In this document: positions 9,651-17,822 of the stretch, piece by piece | How the letters are laid out: every line of letters starts with the position of its first letter | Numbering within the stretch: the first letter of the stretch is position 1 | Assembly: GCF_036013745.1 (NCBI RefSeq) | Contig: NZ_CP107880.1 | Span: forward strand, 682,001 to 746,000 | Source: Streptomyces sp. NBC_00483 | GTDB lineage: Bacteria; Actinomycetota; Actinomycetes; Streptomycetales; Streptomycetaceae | Length of the DNA stretch: 64,000 nucleotides | Reading direction: 5' to 3' | The notes under the pieces: model-generated | The model's database searches: none | The model's input: only the letters and a program-made list of their open reading frames with translations | What the model was told of the DNA's origin: nothing | Position numbers and translations under genes: made by a program

Positions 9651-10487
9651 TCAGCCCGTCCGCCCGGCCTGGGCGAGGAGGCGTCGGGCCCGGTCCAGTA
9701 CGGGCTTGTCGACCATCTGGCCGTCGATGGTGGTGACGGTGTCACCCGCGGCAAGTACGGATTGCGCCCAGGCCAGTTCGGCTTCGGTGGGCGTGAATCC
9801 CGCCTCCACCGCCGGGAGTTGAGCCGGATGGATGCACAACTTGCCCGCGAATCCGAGGCGGCGGCCGTGCGTGACATCGGCGTCGAGGGTGTCCGCGTCC
9901 CGTACGGCCGTGGTGACACCGTCGACCGGCGGGCACAGGCCGGCGGCCGCGGCCGCGAGCACCACTTGGGAGCGGGCGTGCGCCAGAGCGAGGTGGTCGT
10001 CGTGCGCGACGCCGAGGTCGGCGGCGAGGTCCACATTGCCGAAGGCGAGGCGCACCACGCCCGGCGCCTCGGCCACCTCGTGGGCGCGCAGCACTCCGCG
10101 CGCGGTCTCGATGAGGGCGACGAGCGGGCAGCGGCCGGCCGTCCGCGCCGCGATCTCCGAAAGAGCCGCCGGATCCTCGGACTTGGGCACCATCACCGGG
10201 CAGCCGTGTTCCGCCACCATGGCCAGATCGGCCTCGGACCAGGGGGTGCCCGGGGCGTTGACGCGCACGACCGGCCGGTGCCCCGCGGCCAGCCAGGCGG
10301 CGACATGCGTACGGGCCTCGTCCTTGTCGGCCGGGGCGACCGCGTCCTCCAGGTCGATGATGACGAGATCGGCGCCGGAGGCGTGCGCCTTGGCGTAGCG
10401 GTCGGGGCGGTCGCCGGGGACAAAGAGGAAGCTGCGCGCGGCCGCGATCGACTCGCGAGCATCGTGTACCTCGTGTGCATCGGTCAT
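9651..10487 (-). CDS. HpcH/HpaI-CitE family CoA-ester lyase, probable citramalyl-CoA lyase
   Basis: A 278-residue TIM-barrel lyase of the CitE-like branch. Signature segments are 'FVPGDRPDRYAKA' (22-34), 'DLEDAV' (45-50) with the metal-binding acid, 'ALIETARGVL', and 'GKLCIHPAQ' near residue 215. CitE-like proteins cleave or make 3-hydroxyacyl-CoA bonds (citramalyl-, malyl- or beta-methylmalyl-CoA). Because the gene is translationally coupled (ATGA, 10484-10487) to a FAS1-like hydratase and lies opposite a class III CoA-transferase, (S)-citramalyl-CoA cleavage to acetyl-CoA and pyruvate is the best inference. There is no citrate lyase alpha or gamma subunit nearby, which argues against a citrate lyase role. 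Confidence 0.85.
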   Translation of the reverse strand: MTDAHEVHDARESIAAARSFLFVPGDRPDRYAKAHASGADLVIIDLEDAVAPADKDEARTHVAAWLAAGHRPVVRVNAPGTPWSEADLAMVAEHGCPVMVPKSEDPAALSEIAARTAGRCPLVALIETARGVLRAHEVAEAPGVVRLAFGNVDLAADLGVAHDDHLALAHARSQVVLAAAAAGLCPPVDGVTTAVRDADTLDADVTHGRRLGFAGKLCIHPAQLPAVEAGFTPTEAELAWAQSVLAAGDTVTTIDGQMVDKPVLDRARRLLAQAGRTG

Positions 10488-11368
10488 ACGAAGGTCACCT
10501 CCGCGGAGGCGTGCCGCGCCTCCCGGTGCGTGGCGACGCCCAGTTGGGCGTCCCGGCCGTCCTCCGTCGGTGTCCCGGTGGCCAGCAGGTGTTCCCCGGC
10601 GAAGACGGGGCGGTGCAAGCGGTAGGAGAGCGAACCCACCTGTCGGTTAGGCGAGTTGCGGCGCACGAGATCCAGCATCAGCAGCGCGAGCAGCGGTCCG
10701 TGCACGACGAGGCCGGGGTATCCCTCGACGTCACGGCAGTACGGGGCGTCGTAGTGGATGCGGTGGGCGTTCGCGGTCAGCGCGCTCACCCGGAACAGCT
10801 CGCGCTCGTCGGGCTGTGCCCGAAGCTGCCAGGGGGCCTCGGAGTGCGGGACGGTCGTGCTGTCGACCGTGGTGGGGTGGCCGGCCGCCGCGCTGCGGCC
10901 GGAGCGGTAGACGATGTCCTGTTCCTCGACGAGGCAGGTGCGGCCCGCCTGGCGGAACTCGCGGCGTTCGGTGACGAAGAGCAGCTCGCCGCTGCGGCCG
11001 CTCTTGGGTGTGACGGAGGCGAGGCTGCAGACACGTTCGGCCGGTTCACCGAGGCGCAGCGGCTCCTCGACGCTCACACGGCCACCCGCGAACATGCGCT
11101 GCCGGTCGGGGATCGGCGGCAGGAAACGGGCGTCGCTGAGGTGTCCGTCGGGGCCGAGTTCGCTCTGCGCGGGCCACTCCAGGAAGTACAGCCACTGCCA
11201 CAGCGGGGGCAGAGCGTCTCCCGCCTTCGCGGCCGGTTCGGGCAGGTCGAGGACGGCCGAGAGGGCGGCGGCCGGGCCCGGGGGCAGGGCGTCCTCGTCG
11301 GTCGTCGCGGAGGGCGCCCAGGACTCCACGTAGGAGCCGAGGGTAGGTGTGGAGGCGGCGGGTTCCAT
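10484..11368 (-). CDS. FAS1-like dehydratase / mesaconyl- or itaconyl-CoA hydratase-like
   Basis: A 294-residue protein of the FAS1-like (HTD2-type) double hot-dog hydratase group. The N-terminal half carries 'PLWQWLYFLEW' and 'RQRMFAGGRV', typical of the mesaconyl-C4-CoA hydratase family; the C-terminal half has the MaoC-like active-site region 'RIHYDAPYCRD' and 'GYPGLVVHGPL'. Such enzymes hydrate an unsaturated dicarboxyl-CoA; here itaconyl/mesaconyl-CoA to citramalyl-CoA is inferred from the coupled lyase. The ATG at 11368 has GGAAGG 11 bases upstream. A much longer open frame (to 12409) in the same phase is the antisense-like shadow of the transporter gene and is not coding. Confidence 0.85.
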   Translation of the reverse strand: MEPAASTPTLGSYVESWAPSATTDEDALPPGPAAALSAVLDLPEPAAKAGDALPPLWQWLYFLEWPAQSELGPDGHLSDARFLPPIPDRQRMFAGGRVSVEEPLRLGEPAERVCSLASVTPKSGRSGELLFVTERREFRQAGRTCLVEEQDIVYRSGRSAAAGHPTTVDSTTVPHSEAPWQLRAQPDERELFRVSALTANAHRIHYDAPYCRDVEGYPGLVVHGPLLALLMLDLVRRNSPNRQVGSLSYRLHRPVFAGEHLLATGTPTEDGRDAQLGVATHREARHASAEVTFV

Positions 11369-11400
11369 GGTGGGGCTTGCCTTCCGTTGAGGGGCGGGTG

Positions 11401-12750
11401 TCACGCGGGGGTCGTGGCGGAGGGCTCGGCGGGGGCGGCCGCGGTGCCGGGTCCGGTCTCCAGGTGGGAATCGCGGGACGGCTCGCGCACGAGGAGCGTG
11501 GCCAGCAGTGTGAGGGCGACGCACCCGGTCACGTACCAGAAGAACACGGTCTCGTGCCCGTTCTGCTTGAGGGCCAGCGCGATCGGCTCGGTCAGTCCGC
11601 CGAAGGTGGCGGTGACGAGGGCGTGCGGGAGGCCGACACCCAGGGCGCGCACCTTGGTGGGGAACATCTCGGCCTTGACGATGGCGGCGAGGGCCGAGTA
11701 TCCGGTGACGAACGCGAGGGCGAGCGTCATCAGGAGGAAGGCGACCCACGGGTTGCTGGTGTGTCCCAGGAAGGTCATCACCGGGACCGTGAGCACCATG
11801 CAGCCGATCGAGAAGCCGAACATGACGGGGCGGCGGCCCACCCGGTCGGACAGCGCGCCGACCAGCGGCTGCAGCAGCATGTACACGAAGAGGGCCGCGA
11901 AGCCGATGACCGTCACGGTCGACTTGGGGATGCCCGCGGTGTTCACGAGGTACTTCTGCAGATAGGTGGTGTACGTGTAGAAGGCGACGGTGCCGCCGAT
12001 GGCGAGGCCGAACACGGCGAGCAGCTGGCGCGGGTACTCCTTGAACAGGGCGACGAGCCCCTTGCGTTCGCCGTCGGTGGCGCGTGCCTGCTCCTTCTGG
12101 AAGTGCTCGGACTCCTCCATGGTGCGCCGCAGGTACATGACGGTGAGACCGGCCAACGCGCCGACGACGAACGGGATGCGCCAGCCCCAGCTCGCCAGTT
12201 GGGCCTCGGTGAGCGCGTTCTGCAGGACGATCGCCACGAGCAGCGCGGAGAGCTGGCCGAGCACGATGGACACGTACTGGAAGCTGGAGTAGAAGCCGCG
12301 CCGCCCGGGCGGTGCCACCTCGGAGAGATAGGAGGCGCTGGAGCCGAACTCGCCGCCGACGGACAGGCCTTGGGCCAGGCGCGCCACGACGAGCAGGGCC
12401 GGCGCCCACAGGCCGATGACGTCATGTCCCGGGGACAGGGCGATGACGAGTGATCCGGCGCTCATCAGCAGCACGGAGAGGGTCAGCGCGCGCCGTCGGC
12501 CGAACCGGTCCGCGTAGGCGCCGAGCAGCCAGCCGCCGAGCGGCCGCATCAGGAAGCCGACCGCGAACACCACGGCCGTGGACAGAAGTTGGGCGGTCTG
12601 GCTGCCTTCCGGGAAGAACACCGGCGCGAAGTAGACGCTGAAGGTGGCGTAGGCGAACCAGTCATACCACTCGATGAGGTTGCCCAGACAGCCGCGCACG
12701 ACGTTCGCGGTGACGCGGGAGGGCGGGCTGGGGGCCGGTGTCTTACTCAT
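11401..12750 (-). CDS. MFS transporter, metabolite:H+ symporter (MHS) family
   Basis: A 449-residue 12-helix secondary transporter. The MHS hallmark 'GNLIEWYDWFAYATFS' lies in the first helix (about residues 20-35), followed by 'MRPLGGWLLGAYADRFGRRRAL' and 'LSVGGEFGSSASYLSEVAP' in pieces. MHS members import dicarboxylates, citrate, shikimate or betaines with protons, so a C5 dicarboxylate such as itaconate or mesaconate fits the surrounding genes. ATG 12750 has GGAGACG eight bases upstream. It is 32 bases upstream of the hydratase gene in the same direction, so transporter, hydratase and lyase form one operon. A conserved element shared with the divergent CoA-transferase promoter lies 92 bases before its start. 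Confidence 0.92.
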   Translation of the reverse strand: MSKTPAPSPPSRVTANVVRGCLGNLIEWYDWFAYATFSVYFAPVFFPEGSQTAQLLSTAVVFAVGFLMRPLGGWLLGAYADRFGRRRALTLSVLLMSAGSLVIALSPGHDVIGLWAPALLVVARLAQGLSVGGEFGSSASYLSEVAPPGRRGFYSSFQYVSIVLGQLSALLVAIVLQNALTEAQLASWGWRIPFVVGALAGLTVMYLRRTMEESEHFQKEQARATDGERKGLVALFKEYPRQLLAVFGLAIGGTVAFYTYTTYLQKYLVNTAGIPKSTVTVIGFAALFVYMLLQPLVGALSDRVGRRPVMFGFSIGCMVLTVPVMTFLGHTSNPWVAFLLMTLALAFVTGYSALAAIVKAEMFPTKVRALGVGLPHALVTATFGGLTEPIALALKQNGHETVFFWYVTGCVALTLLATLLVREPSRDSHLETGPGTAAAPAEPSATTPA

Positions 12751-12841
12751 CGGTGGCGTCTCCGTACTCAGTGCTCGATACGAGGTGGTCGGGCGGCTCA
12801 AAACGCCACTCATCATGAGCGCTGATGCGGGATGCGGAACA

Positions 12842-12867
12842 ATAGAAAATCGTGATGCGCCCATGCG
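12842..12867 (-). promoter_or_regulatory. Putative LysR box, copy 1 (transporter promoter)
   Basis: Read toward the transporter gene, this 26-bp segment contains CGCATGG, then GCATCACGATTT, then CTAT. It matches the segment at 14774-14799 at 23 of 26 positions, and both copies have the same orientation relative to the downstream catabolic gene. It is probably a binding site for the LysR protein encoded at 13785-14741. Confidence 0.65.
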
Positions 12868-12912
12868 TCGGGAGCATGGGAGTCCGCAGGCGCAGCATCC
12901 CCGCGGACCGGC

Positions 12913-13725
12913 TTACCTCGACGCCCCGTCGAGGAAGTCGAGAACCGCCTCCCCGGCCTCCGTCCGGCACTCCTCGAAGTAGGCATGGCGCGCGCCGGGG
13001 AACAGCCGCGTCGTGGCATCGGGGATGCGGGCGGCGACCAGCGGCAGATTGTCCGGCGGGGTGAGCCGGTCCTGGTCGCCGTGAAGGATGAGCGTGGGCG
13101 CGGTGATGTGCGGCAGCGCGTCCCATGCGTCGTGCCGGTTGCTGGCGCGCAGGTGGCCGCGGCGGGCGTGCGGCGGCATGTCCGGGTCGCCGAGTGTGCC
13201 GTACGGGCCGGGGTGGGCGGCGCGCCAGGCAGGTGTGTACATGAGGTCGGTCAGCGCCTCCTCGGCGGCGCCCGGTTCGGGACTGACCAGCGCGCGGCGC
13301 ACTTCGGCGGCGCGCTCCACCGCGTGCGGCCCGCCGGGTGAGGTGCAGCCGAGGACGAGCCGCCGGACCCTGTCGGGGTGCCGCGCGGCGACCCATTGCG
13401 CGACCCGCCCGCCCATGGAGGTGCCGTACAGGTCGGTGCGCTCGATCCCGAGGGCGTCGAGCACGGCGATCACGTCGTCCGCGAACTGACGGGTGGAGTA
13501 ACCCTCTTGAGCCTCGGGCTTGTCACTGGCGCCCGTACCCCGGTAGTCGAGCGTGATCGTCCGGTGGGTCGGGTGGAAGTCGTCGCGTACGGCGTCCCAC
13601 CAGTGGTGGTGGTTGGCCTGTCCGGCGAGGAGGACGAGGGGGTGGCCGGTGCCGCGGGTCTGGTAGGCGATCGTGGTGCCGTCGGCCGCGGGCGCGGTGG
13701 CTTCGAGGTGGTGGGTGTCAGGCAT
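12913..13725 (-). CDS. Alpha/beta hydrolase (3-oxoadipate enol-lactonase / esterase-like)
   Basis: A 270-residue alpha/beta hydrolase. It has 'PLVLLAGQANHHHWW' after the first strands, 'TLDYRGTGASDKP', the nucleophile elbow G-T-S-M-G, the acid in 'LHGDQDRLTPP', and the catalytic His in 'PGARHAYFEE'. This pattern is shared by PcaD-like enol-lactonases and many esterases. AGGAGA lies six bases before ATG 13725. It sits between the LysR gene and the transporter, on the same strand as both, so it may belong to the same regulon and might act on a CoA ester or lactone by-product; that is inference. The in-frame extension to 14247 is a shadow of the LysR gene. Confidence 0.85.
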   Translation of the reverse strand: MPDTHHLEATAPAADGTTIAYQTRGTGHPLVLLAGQANHHHWWDAVRDDFHPTHRTITLDYRGTGASDKPEAQEGYSTRQFADDVIAVLDALGIERTDLYGTSMGGRVAQWVAARHPDRVRRLVLGCTSPGGPHAVERAAEVRRALVSPEPGAAEEALTDLMYTPAWRAAHPGPYGTLGDPDMPPHARRGHLRASNRHDAWDALPHITAPTLILHGDQDRLTPPDNLPLVAARIPDATTRLFPGARHAYFEECRTEAGEAVLDFLDGASR

Positions 13726-13784
13726 GGTTCTCCTGGGGCGCTGTTCGTGGAAGGTGTCGTGATCGTCGGGTGTCACTGCTGGTG

Positions 13785-14741
13785 TCACTGCTCCCCCGCC
13801 GCCCGGTCCTCCGTCTCGGGGAGCCGCGCCGAGGGCCATCTGCCGCTCTCCACGGCGGCGTTGACCTGGCGCACCAGTTCCTGCGCGACGACGTTCACGG
13901 CGGGCGGTGTGCGACCGGTGCGGGGCGTGCCCAGCACGATGGAGCGCCACGCGGCGGGCTCGCACAGGGGCGCGGCGCTGAGCTCGCCGGCCGCGACGTC
14001 CTCGGCGATGCCCACGCCGGGCAGGATCGTCCAGCCGTGCCCGGCCCGGGCGAGTTGCTTCTGTACGGGCATCGAGTTGGTCTGCGCCGCGACCTCGATG
14101 TGGGCGCCCGCGCGGGCCGCCGCCGATTCGATGAGCGCGCGCAGCGCGTGTCCGGACGTCGGCATCACCAGCGGGCGCGCCGCCGCATCGGCGAACGGAA
14201 CGGGGCGCTCGGCGCGGAGCCCGGCCGCCGGCGGGGCCGCCACCCACAGCCGCTCGCGCACCAGGGGCCGTACGTTCAGGGAGGGCGCCCTGTCGAGGTT
14301 GTAGAGCAGCGACAGATCGAGGTCACCGTCGTCGAGCCACTGTTGCAGATGGCCCGAGTACGCGGTCATCACCCGCAGCTGCACGCCCGGGTGGGCCTCG
14401 CGCATGGCCGTCACCAGTGGTTCCGCGAGCAGTCCGAGGGTGCTCTCCAGCAGGCCGACGGTCACGATGCCGGACACCTCGCCGGGCGTGGGCCGCACCT
14501 CCGCGCGGGCGCGCTCCAGCTCGTGCAGCGCCCGCCGGGCCCGCTCCACGACGGCCGCTCCGGCCTCGGTCGGCCGCATGCCCTGCCGGGTCCGCTCGAA
14601 GAGCGGCACGCCCAACTCCTCCTCCAGGGTGCGGATCTGGCGGGTGACGGCGGGCTGCACGAGGTGCAGGACCGTCGCGGCCCGCGTGACGCTGCCGACC
14701 TCGGCCACTGTCACCAGCGCCTTGAGCTGTTTGATGTCCAT
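13785..14741 (-). CDS. LysR-family transcriptional regulator of the adjacent catabolic island
   Basis: A 318-residue LysR protein. The N-terminal winged helix is clear: 'MDIKQLKALVTVAEVGSVTRAA' in parts, 'LVQPAVTRQIRTLEEELGVPLFER' in parts, 'PTEAGAAV'. The effector-binding domain follows from about residue 90. It is divergent from the CoA-transferase gene; the 166-base gap holds one of two near-identical 26-bp elements, the other lying ahead of the transporter. This is the classical arrangement for an activator that responds to the pathway substrate or its CoA ester and represses itself. ATG 14741 is chosen as the conserved LysR start; an in-frame start at 14789 adds 16 residues unlike the family. 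Confidence 0.92.
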   Translation of the reverse strand: MDIKQLKALVTVAEVGSVTRAATVLHLVQPAVTRQIRTLEEELGVPLFERTRQGMRPTEAGAAVVERARRALHELERARAEVRPTPGEVSGIVTVGLLESTLGLLAEPLVTAMREAHPGVQLRVMTAYSGHLQQWLDDGDLDLSLLYNLDRAPSLNVRPLVRERLWVAAPPAAGLRAERPVPFADAAARPLVMPTSGHALRALIESAAARAGAHIEVAAQTNSMPVQKQLARAGHGWTILPGVGIAEDVAAGELSAAPLCEPAAWRSIVLGTPRTGRTPPAVNVVAQELVRQVNAAVESGRWPSARLPETEDRAAGEQ

Positions 14742-14773
14742 CGCGTCCCGCCCCTCGCCTGCCATCCGCGCCG

Positions 14774-14799
14774 CGCATGGTGGCATCACGATTTGCTAT
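14774..14799 (+). promoter_or_regulatory. Putative LysR box, copy 2 (LysR / CoA-transferase intergenic)
   Basis: This 26-bp segment contains CGCATGG, then TGGCATCACGATTT, then GCTAT, and matches 12842-12867 (other strand) at 23 of 26 positions. It ends 33 bases from the LysR start and 108 bases before the CoA-transferase start, where a LysR activator that also autoregulates would bind. Confidence 0.65.
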
Positions 14800-14907
14800 T
14801 TCCCGAGCATTGCCATGAAGACCCATGATGTTAGTCGTCACGGAGCGGCCGCCTGCCGGCCACCCCGTGCACCCCACATGACCACCCCCGCTCCTGGAGG
14901 TCACCGC

Positions 14908-16122
14908 ATGACCGGGACGACCGACCGTGCCGCCGCACCGCCGCAGCACCCGCTGTCCGGGATCACCGTCGTCAGCCTCGAACAGGCCGTGGCCGCCCCC
15001 TTCGCCACGCGCCAACTCGCCGACCTCGGCGCCCGCGTCATCAAGGTGGAGCGGCCCGACGGCGGCGACTTCGCCCGCCGCTACGACTCCACGGTGCACG
15101 GCGAGTCGAGCTATTTCGTCTGGCTGAACCGCGGCAAGGAGTCGCTGACGCTGGACGTGAAGTCGCCGGCCGGGCGCGAGCTCCTCGACGAACTCCTCGC
15201 GGACGCCGATGTGTTCGTGCAGAACCTCGGCCCTGGCGCCGCCGCCCGCCTCGGCCTCGACGCGGCCACGCTGGCCGCGAAGTACCCGCGCCTGATCCCG
15301 TGCACCGTCTCCGGCTACGGCACCAGCGGGCCCTGGGCCGACCGCAAGGCGTACGACATGCTGGTGCAGTGCCAGACCGGTCTGGTCTCGCTCACCGGCA
15401 CGGCGCGCGAGGCCGCGCGGGCGGGCGTGTCGATCGCCGACATCGCCGCCGGGATGTACGCCTACACCGGAATCCTCACCGCCCTGTTCACCCGCGCGAC
15501 CACGGGTGTCGCCCGCGCGGTGGAGGTGTCACTCTTCGAAGCGCTCGCGGAGTGGATGGGCCAGCCCGCCAACTACACCCGCTACGGCGGCACCCAGCCG
15601 CCGCGCATCGGCACCCAGCACGCCACCATCGCCCCGTACGGCGCCTACACCGCACGCGACGGCAAGCAGATCCTGATCTCCGTACAGAACGAACGCGAGT
15701 GGCGCGCGCTGTGCGAACAGTTCCTCAAGCGGCCCGAGTTGACCGCGGACCCGCGCTTCGCCACCGGCTCCGACCGCGTCGCCCACCGTGACGAGCTGAA
15801 CGTCCTCATCGCCGAGCGCTTCCAGGAGTGCGAAGGCGCCGACGCCGCCGAGGCGCTCGACACGGCGGGCATCGCGAACGCGGGCGTCAACGACGTCGCC
15901 GAGTTCCTCGACCACCCGGTGCTCGCAGGACGCGGGCGCTGGCACGAGGTCGGCACGCCCGGCGGCCCCGTCCAGGCGCTGCGGCCCCCGGCGGATCTGG
16001 CCGGAATCGACCCCCGGATGGACCCGGTCCCCGCCCTCGGCGAGCACACCGAACGACTTCTGGCCGAGCGGGGACGCACCGCCGAGCAGATCGCGGACCT
16101 GCGCGCAGCGGGCGCGATCTGA
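14908..16122 (+). CDS. Class III (CaiB/BaiF) CoA-transferase, probable itaconate/dicarboxylate CoA-transferase
   Basis: A 404-residue family III CoA-transferase that would move CoA from a donor such as succinyl-CoA to an organic acid. It has the start motif 'LSGITVVSLEQAVAAPFATRQLADLGARVIKVE' in pieces, 'CTVSGYGTSGPWADRKAYD', and the family aspartate in 'VSIADIAAGM' (Asp178). GGAGG at 14896-14900 lies seven bases before ATG 14908; the open frame upstream (from 14404) is antisense to the LysR gene. In this island it would provide the activation step, forming itaconyl- or mesaconyl-CoA; succinyl-CoA:citramalate or related activities cannot be excluded. Confidence 0.88.
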   Translation: MTGTTDRAAAPPQHPLSGITVVSLEQAVAAPFATRQLADLGARVIKVERPDGGDFARRYDSTVHGESSYFVWLNRGKESLTLDVKSPAGRELLDELLADADVFVQNLGPGAAARLGLDAATLAAKYPRLIPCTVSGYGTSGPWADRKAYDMLVQCQTGLVSLTGTAREAARAGVSIADIAAGMYAYTGILTALFTRATTGVARAVEVSLFEALAEWMGQPANYTRYGGTQPPRIGTQHATIAPYGAYTARDGKQILISVQNEREWRALCEQFLKRPELTADPRFATGSDRVAHRDELNVLIAERFQECEGADAAEALDTAGIANAGVNDVAEFLDHPVLAGRGRWHEVGTPGGPVQALRPPADLAGIDPRMDPVPALGEHTERLLAERGRTAEQIADLRAAGAI

Positions 16123-16146
16123 CACTCCCCTCCCCCGGACACGGCA

Positions 16147-16178
16147 ACACAGCGACACAGCGACACAGCGACACAGCG
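16147..16178 (+). repeat. Four tandem copies of ACACAGCG
   Basis: Four perfect 8-bp units lie in the 84-base gap between the CoA-transferase stop and the acyl-CoA dehydrogenase ribosome-binding site. The unit number may vary between strains and alter the spacing inside the operon. Confidence 0.85.
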
Positions 16179-16206
16179 ACAAGACAGCAAGCAGAGGAGA
16201 AGGCCC

Positions 16207-17376
16207 GTGAGCACCCTGGACGCCCTGGACAGCGACGAGCGGTTCGTCGTCGAGACCGTGCACGACTTCGTCGACAAGCAGGTCAAGCCGGTCGCACAGG
16301 AGTTGGAGCACGCCAACACCTACCCCGAAGCCCTCATCGAACAGATGAAGGAGATGGGCATCTACGGGCTCGCCGTCCCGGAGGAGTTCGGCGGCACCCC
16401 CGTCTCGATGCCCGCCTATGTCCTGATCACCGAGGAGCTCGCGCGCGGCTGGATGAGCCTCGCGGGCGCCATGGGCGGGCACACCGTCGTCGCCAAGCTG
16501 CTCACCCTCTACGGGACCGAGGAGCAGAAGGCGGCGTATCTGCCCCGCATGGCGACCGGCGAGATGCGCGCGACGATGGCGCTGACCGAACCGGGCGGCG
16601 GCAGCGACCTCCAGGCGATGCGCACCACGGCCCGCCGCCAGGACGACGGCACGTATGTCGTGAGCGGCTCGAAGACGTGGATCACCAACTCCCGCCGCTC
16701 CGGCCTCATCGCACTGCTGTGCAAGACCGACCCGGACGCGACGCCCACCCACCGGGGCATCTCGATCCTGCTCGTCGAGCACGGTCCCGGCCTCACCGTC
16801 TCCCGCGACCTGCCCAAGCTGGGCTACAAGGGGGTCGAGAGCTGCGAGCTGTCCTTCGACGGGTACGTCGCCGCCGCCGGCAGCGTCCTCGGCGGGGCGG
16901 AGGGCAAGGGGTTCGGCCAGATGATGAAGGGCCTGGAGACCGGCCGTCTGCAGGTCGCCTCGCGCGCCCTCGGCGTCGGCCGTGCCGCCCTGGAGGACTC
17001 GCTCGCCTACGCGCAGGAGCGGGAGTCGTTCGGCAAGCCGATCTGGCAGCACCAGGCGATCGGCCACTACCTCGCCGACATGGCCACCAAGCTCACCGCG
17101 GCCCGCCAGCTGACCCTGCACGCGGCCCGGGAGTACGACGCGGGCCGGCGGGTCGACATGGAGGCGGGGATGGCGAAGCTGTACGCGTCCGAAGCGGCGA
17201 TGGAGATCGCCCTCAACGCCGTGCGCATTCACGGCGGTTACGGCTACTCCACCGAGTACGACGTCGAACGCTACTTCCGCGACGCGCCGCTGATGATCGT
17301 CGGCGAGGGGACGAACGAGATCCAGCGGAACGTGATCGCGGCTCAGCTCGTCAAGCGAGGGGGCCTGGACGCGTGA
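16207..17376 (+). CDS. Acyl-CoA dehydrogenase
   Basis: A 389-residue FAD-dependent acyl-CoA dehydrogenase. Visible motifs are 'MALTEPGGGSDLQAM' (flavin/substrate loop), 'VSGSKTWITNS', 'ESFGKPIWQHQAI', and the C-terminal catalytic base Glu367 in 'VGEGTNEIQRN', so the active site is canonical. A GAGGAGAAGG element precedes GTG 16207. It is the second gene of the CoA-transferase operon. A dehydrogenase is not needed for the core itaconate route, but one accompanies itaconate genes in Pseudomonas aeruginosa; oxidation of a related acid such as methylsuccinyl-CoA is possible. Its last 26 bases overlap the convergent recombinase-like gene. Confidence 0.92.
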   Translation: MSTLDALDSDERFVVETVHDFVDKQVKPVAQELEHANTYPEALIEQMKEMGIYGLAVPEEFGGTPVSMPAYVLITEELARGWMSLAGAMGGHTVVAKLLTLYGTEEQKAAYLPRMATGEMRATMALTEPGGGSDLQAMRTTARRQDDGTYVVSGSKTWITNSRRSGLIALLCKTDPDATPTHRGISILLVEHGPGLTVSRDLPKLGYKGVESCELSFDGYVAAAGSVLGGAEGKGFGQMMKGLETGRLQVASRALGVGRAALEDSLAYAQERESFGKPIWQHQAIGHYLADMATKLTAARQLTLHAAREYDAGRRVDMEAGMAKLYASEAAMEIALNAVRIHGGYGYSTEYDVERYFRDAPLMIVGEGTNEIQRNVIAAQLVKRGGLDA

Positions 17377-17728
17377 GCGGCGCCCAGGTGTAGCGGACGC
17401 GCACACCATGGTCCCGGAGCCAGCTGGTCTCTCTGTGCCGGAGTTCGTGCGCGGACTCCGGGGCGATGGCGCAGGGCCAGCGGACGAGGACCGAGGTGAC
17501 ATCGCCGGTCTGGACCAGCTGCCGCACCCGCCGCCAGCCCGTGCGCCGGGCCGGGTCGGGCTCGCCGTAGGTGTCGGTGACGACCTCGGCGATCGTCAGT
17601 CCGCGCTCCCGGGCGAACGCGCGGCCTTCCGTCTGCGCGCACTCCGTGGCCGTCCCGGACGCCTCCGGGGACCGGTCGGCACATACGTACAGCACGGCGG
17701 GTGAAGCTGTTTCGCAGTGCGGGGTCAT
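17351..17728 (-). CDS. Small protein resembling a degenerate serine-recombinase N-terminal domain
   Basis: A 125-residue protein. The order of features 'AVLYVCADRSPEAS', 'AQTEGRAFARERGLTIAEVVTDTYGE', 'GWRRVRQLVQTGDVTSVLVRWP' follows the resolvase N-terminal fold (first strand, helix, 'Gxx..vv..y.D', 'R.gw..l', 'vlv'). The catalytic Ser and the active-site Arg cluster expected after 'VLV' are absent, and there is no DNA-binding C-terminal domain, so it is unlikely to recombine DNA. AGGAGG lies six bases before ATG 17728. It could be a domesticated regulator or a remnant. It overlaps the 3' end of the acyl-CoA dehydrogenase gene by 26 bases. Confidence 0.7.
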   Translation of the reverse strand: MTPHCETASPAVLYVCADRSPEASGTATECAQTEGRAFARERGLTIAEVVTDTYGEPDPARRTGWRRVRQLVQTGDVTSVLVRWPCAIAPESAHELRHRETSWLRDHGVRVRYTWAPLTRPGPLA

Positions 17729-17822
17729 GGGCGCCTCCTGTGGATGGCTCGAGGAGAATGGATTCCTCGCCGCGCGAGGGTGAAAGGGCGGGGCCGCTCG
17801 GCCCCTACCGGTCTCCATGGAC

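Noticed and set aside
10484..12409. 641-codon minus-strand frame spanning hydratase and transporter
   Set aside because: Only the part from 11368 downward has protein-family features; the rest is an alternative frame of the transporter gene.
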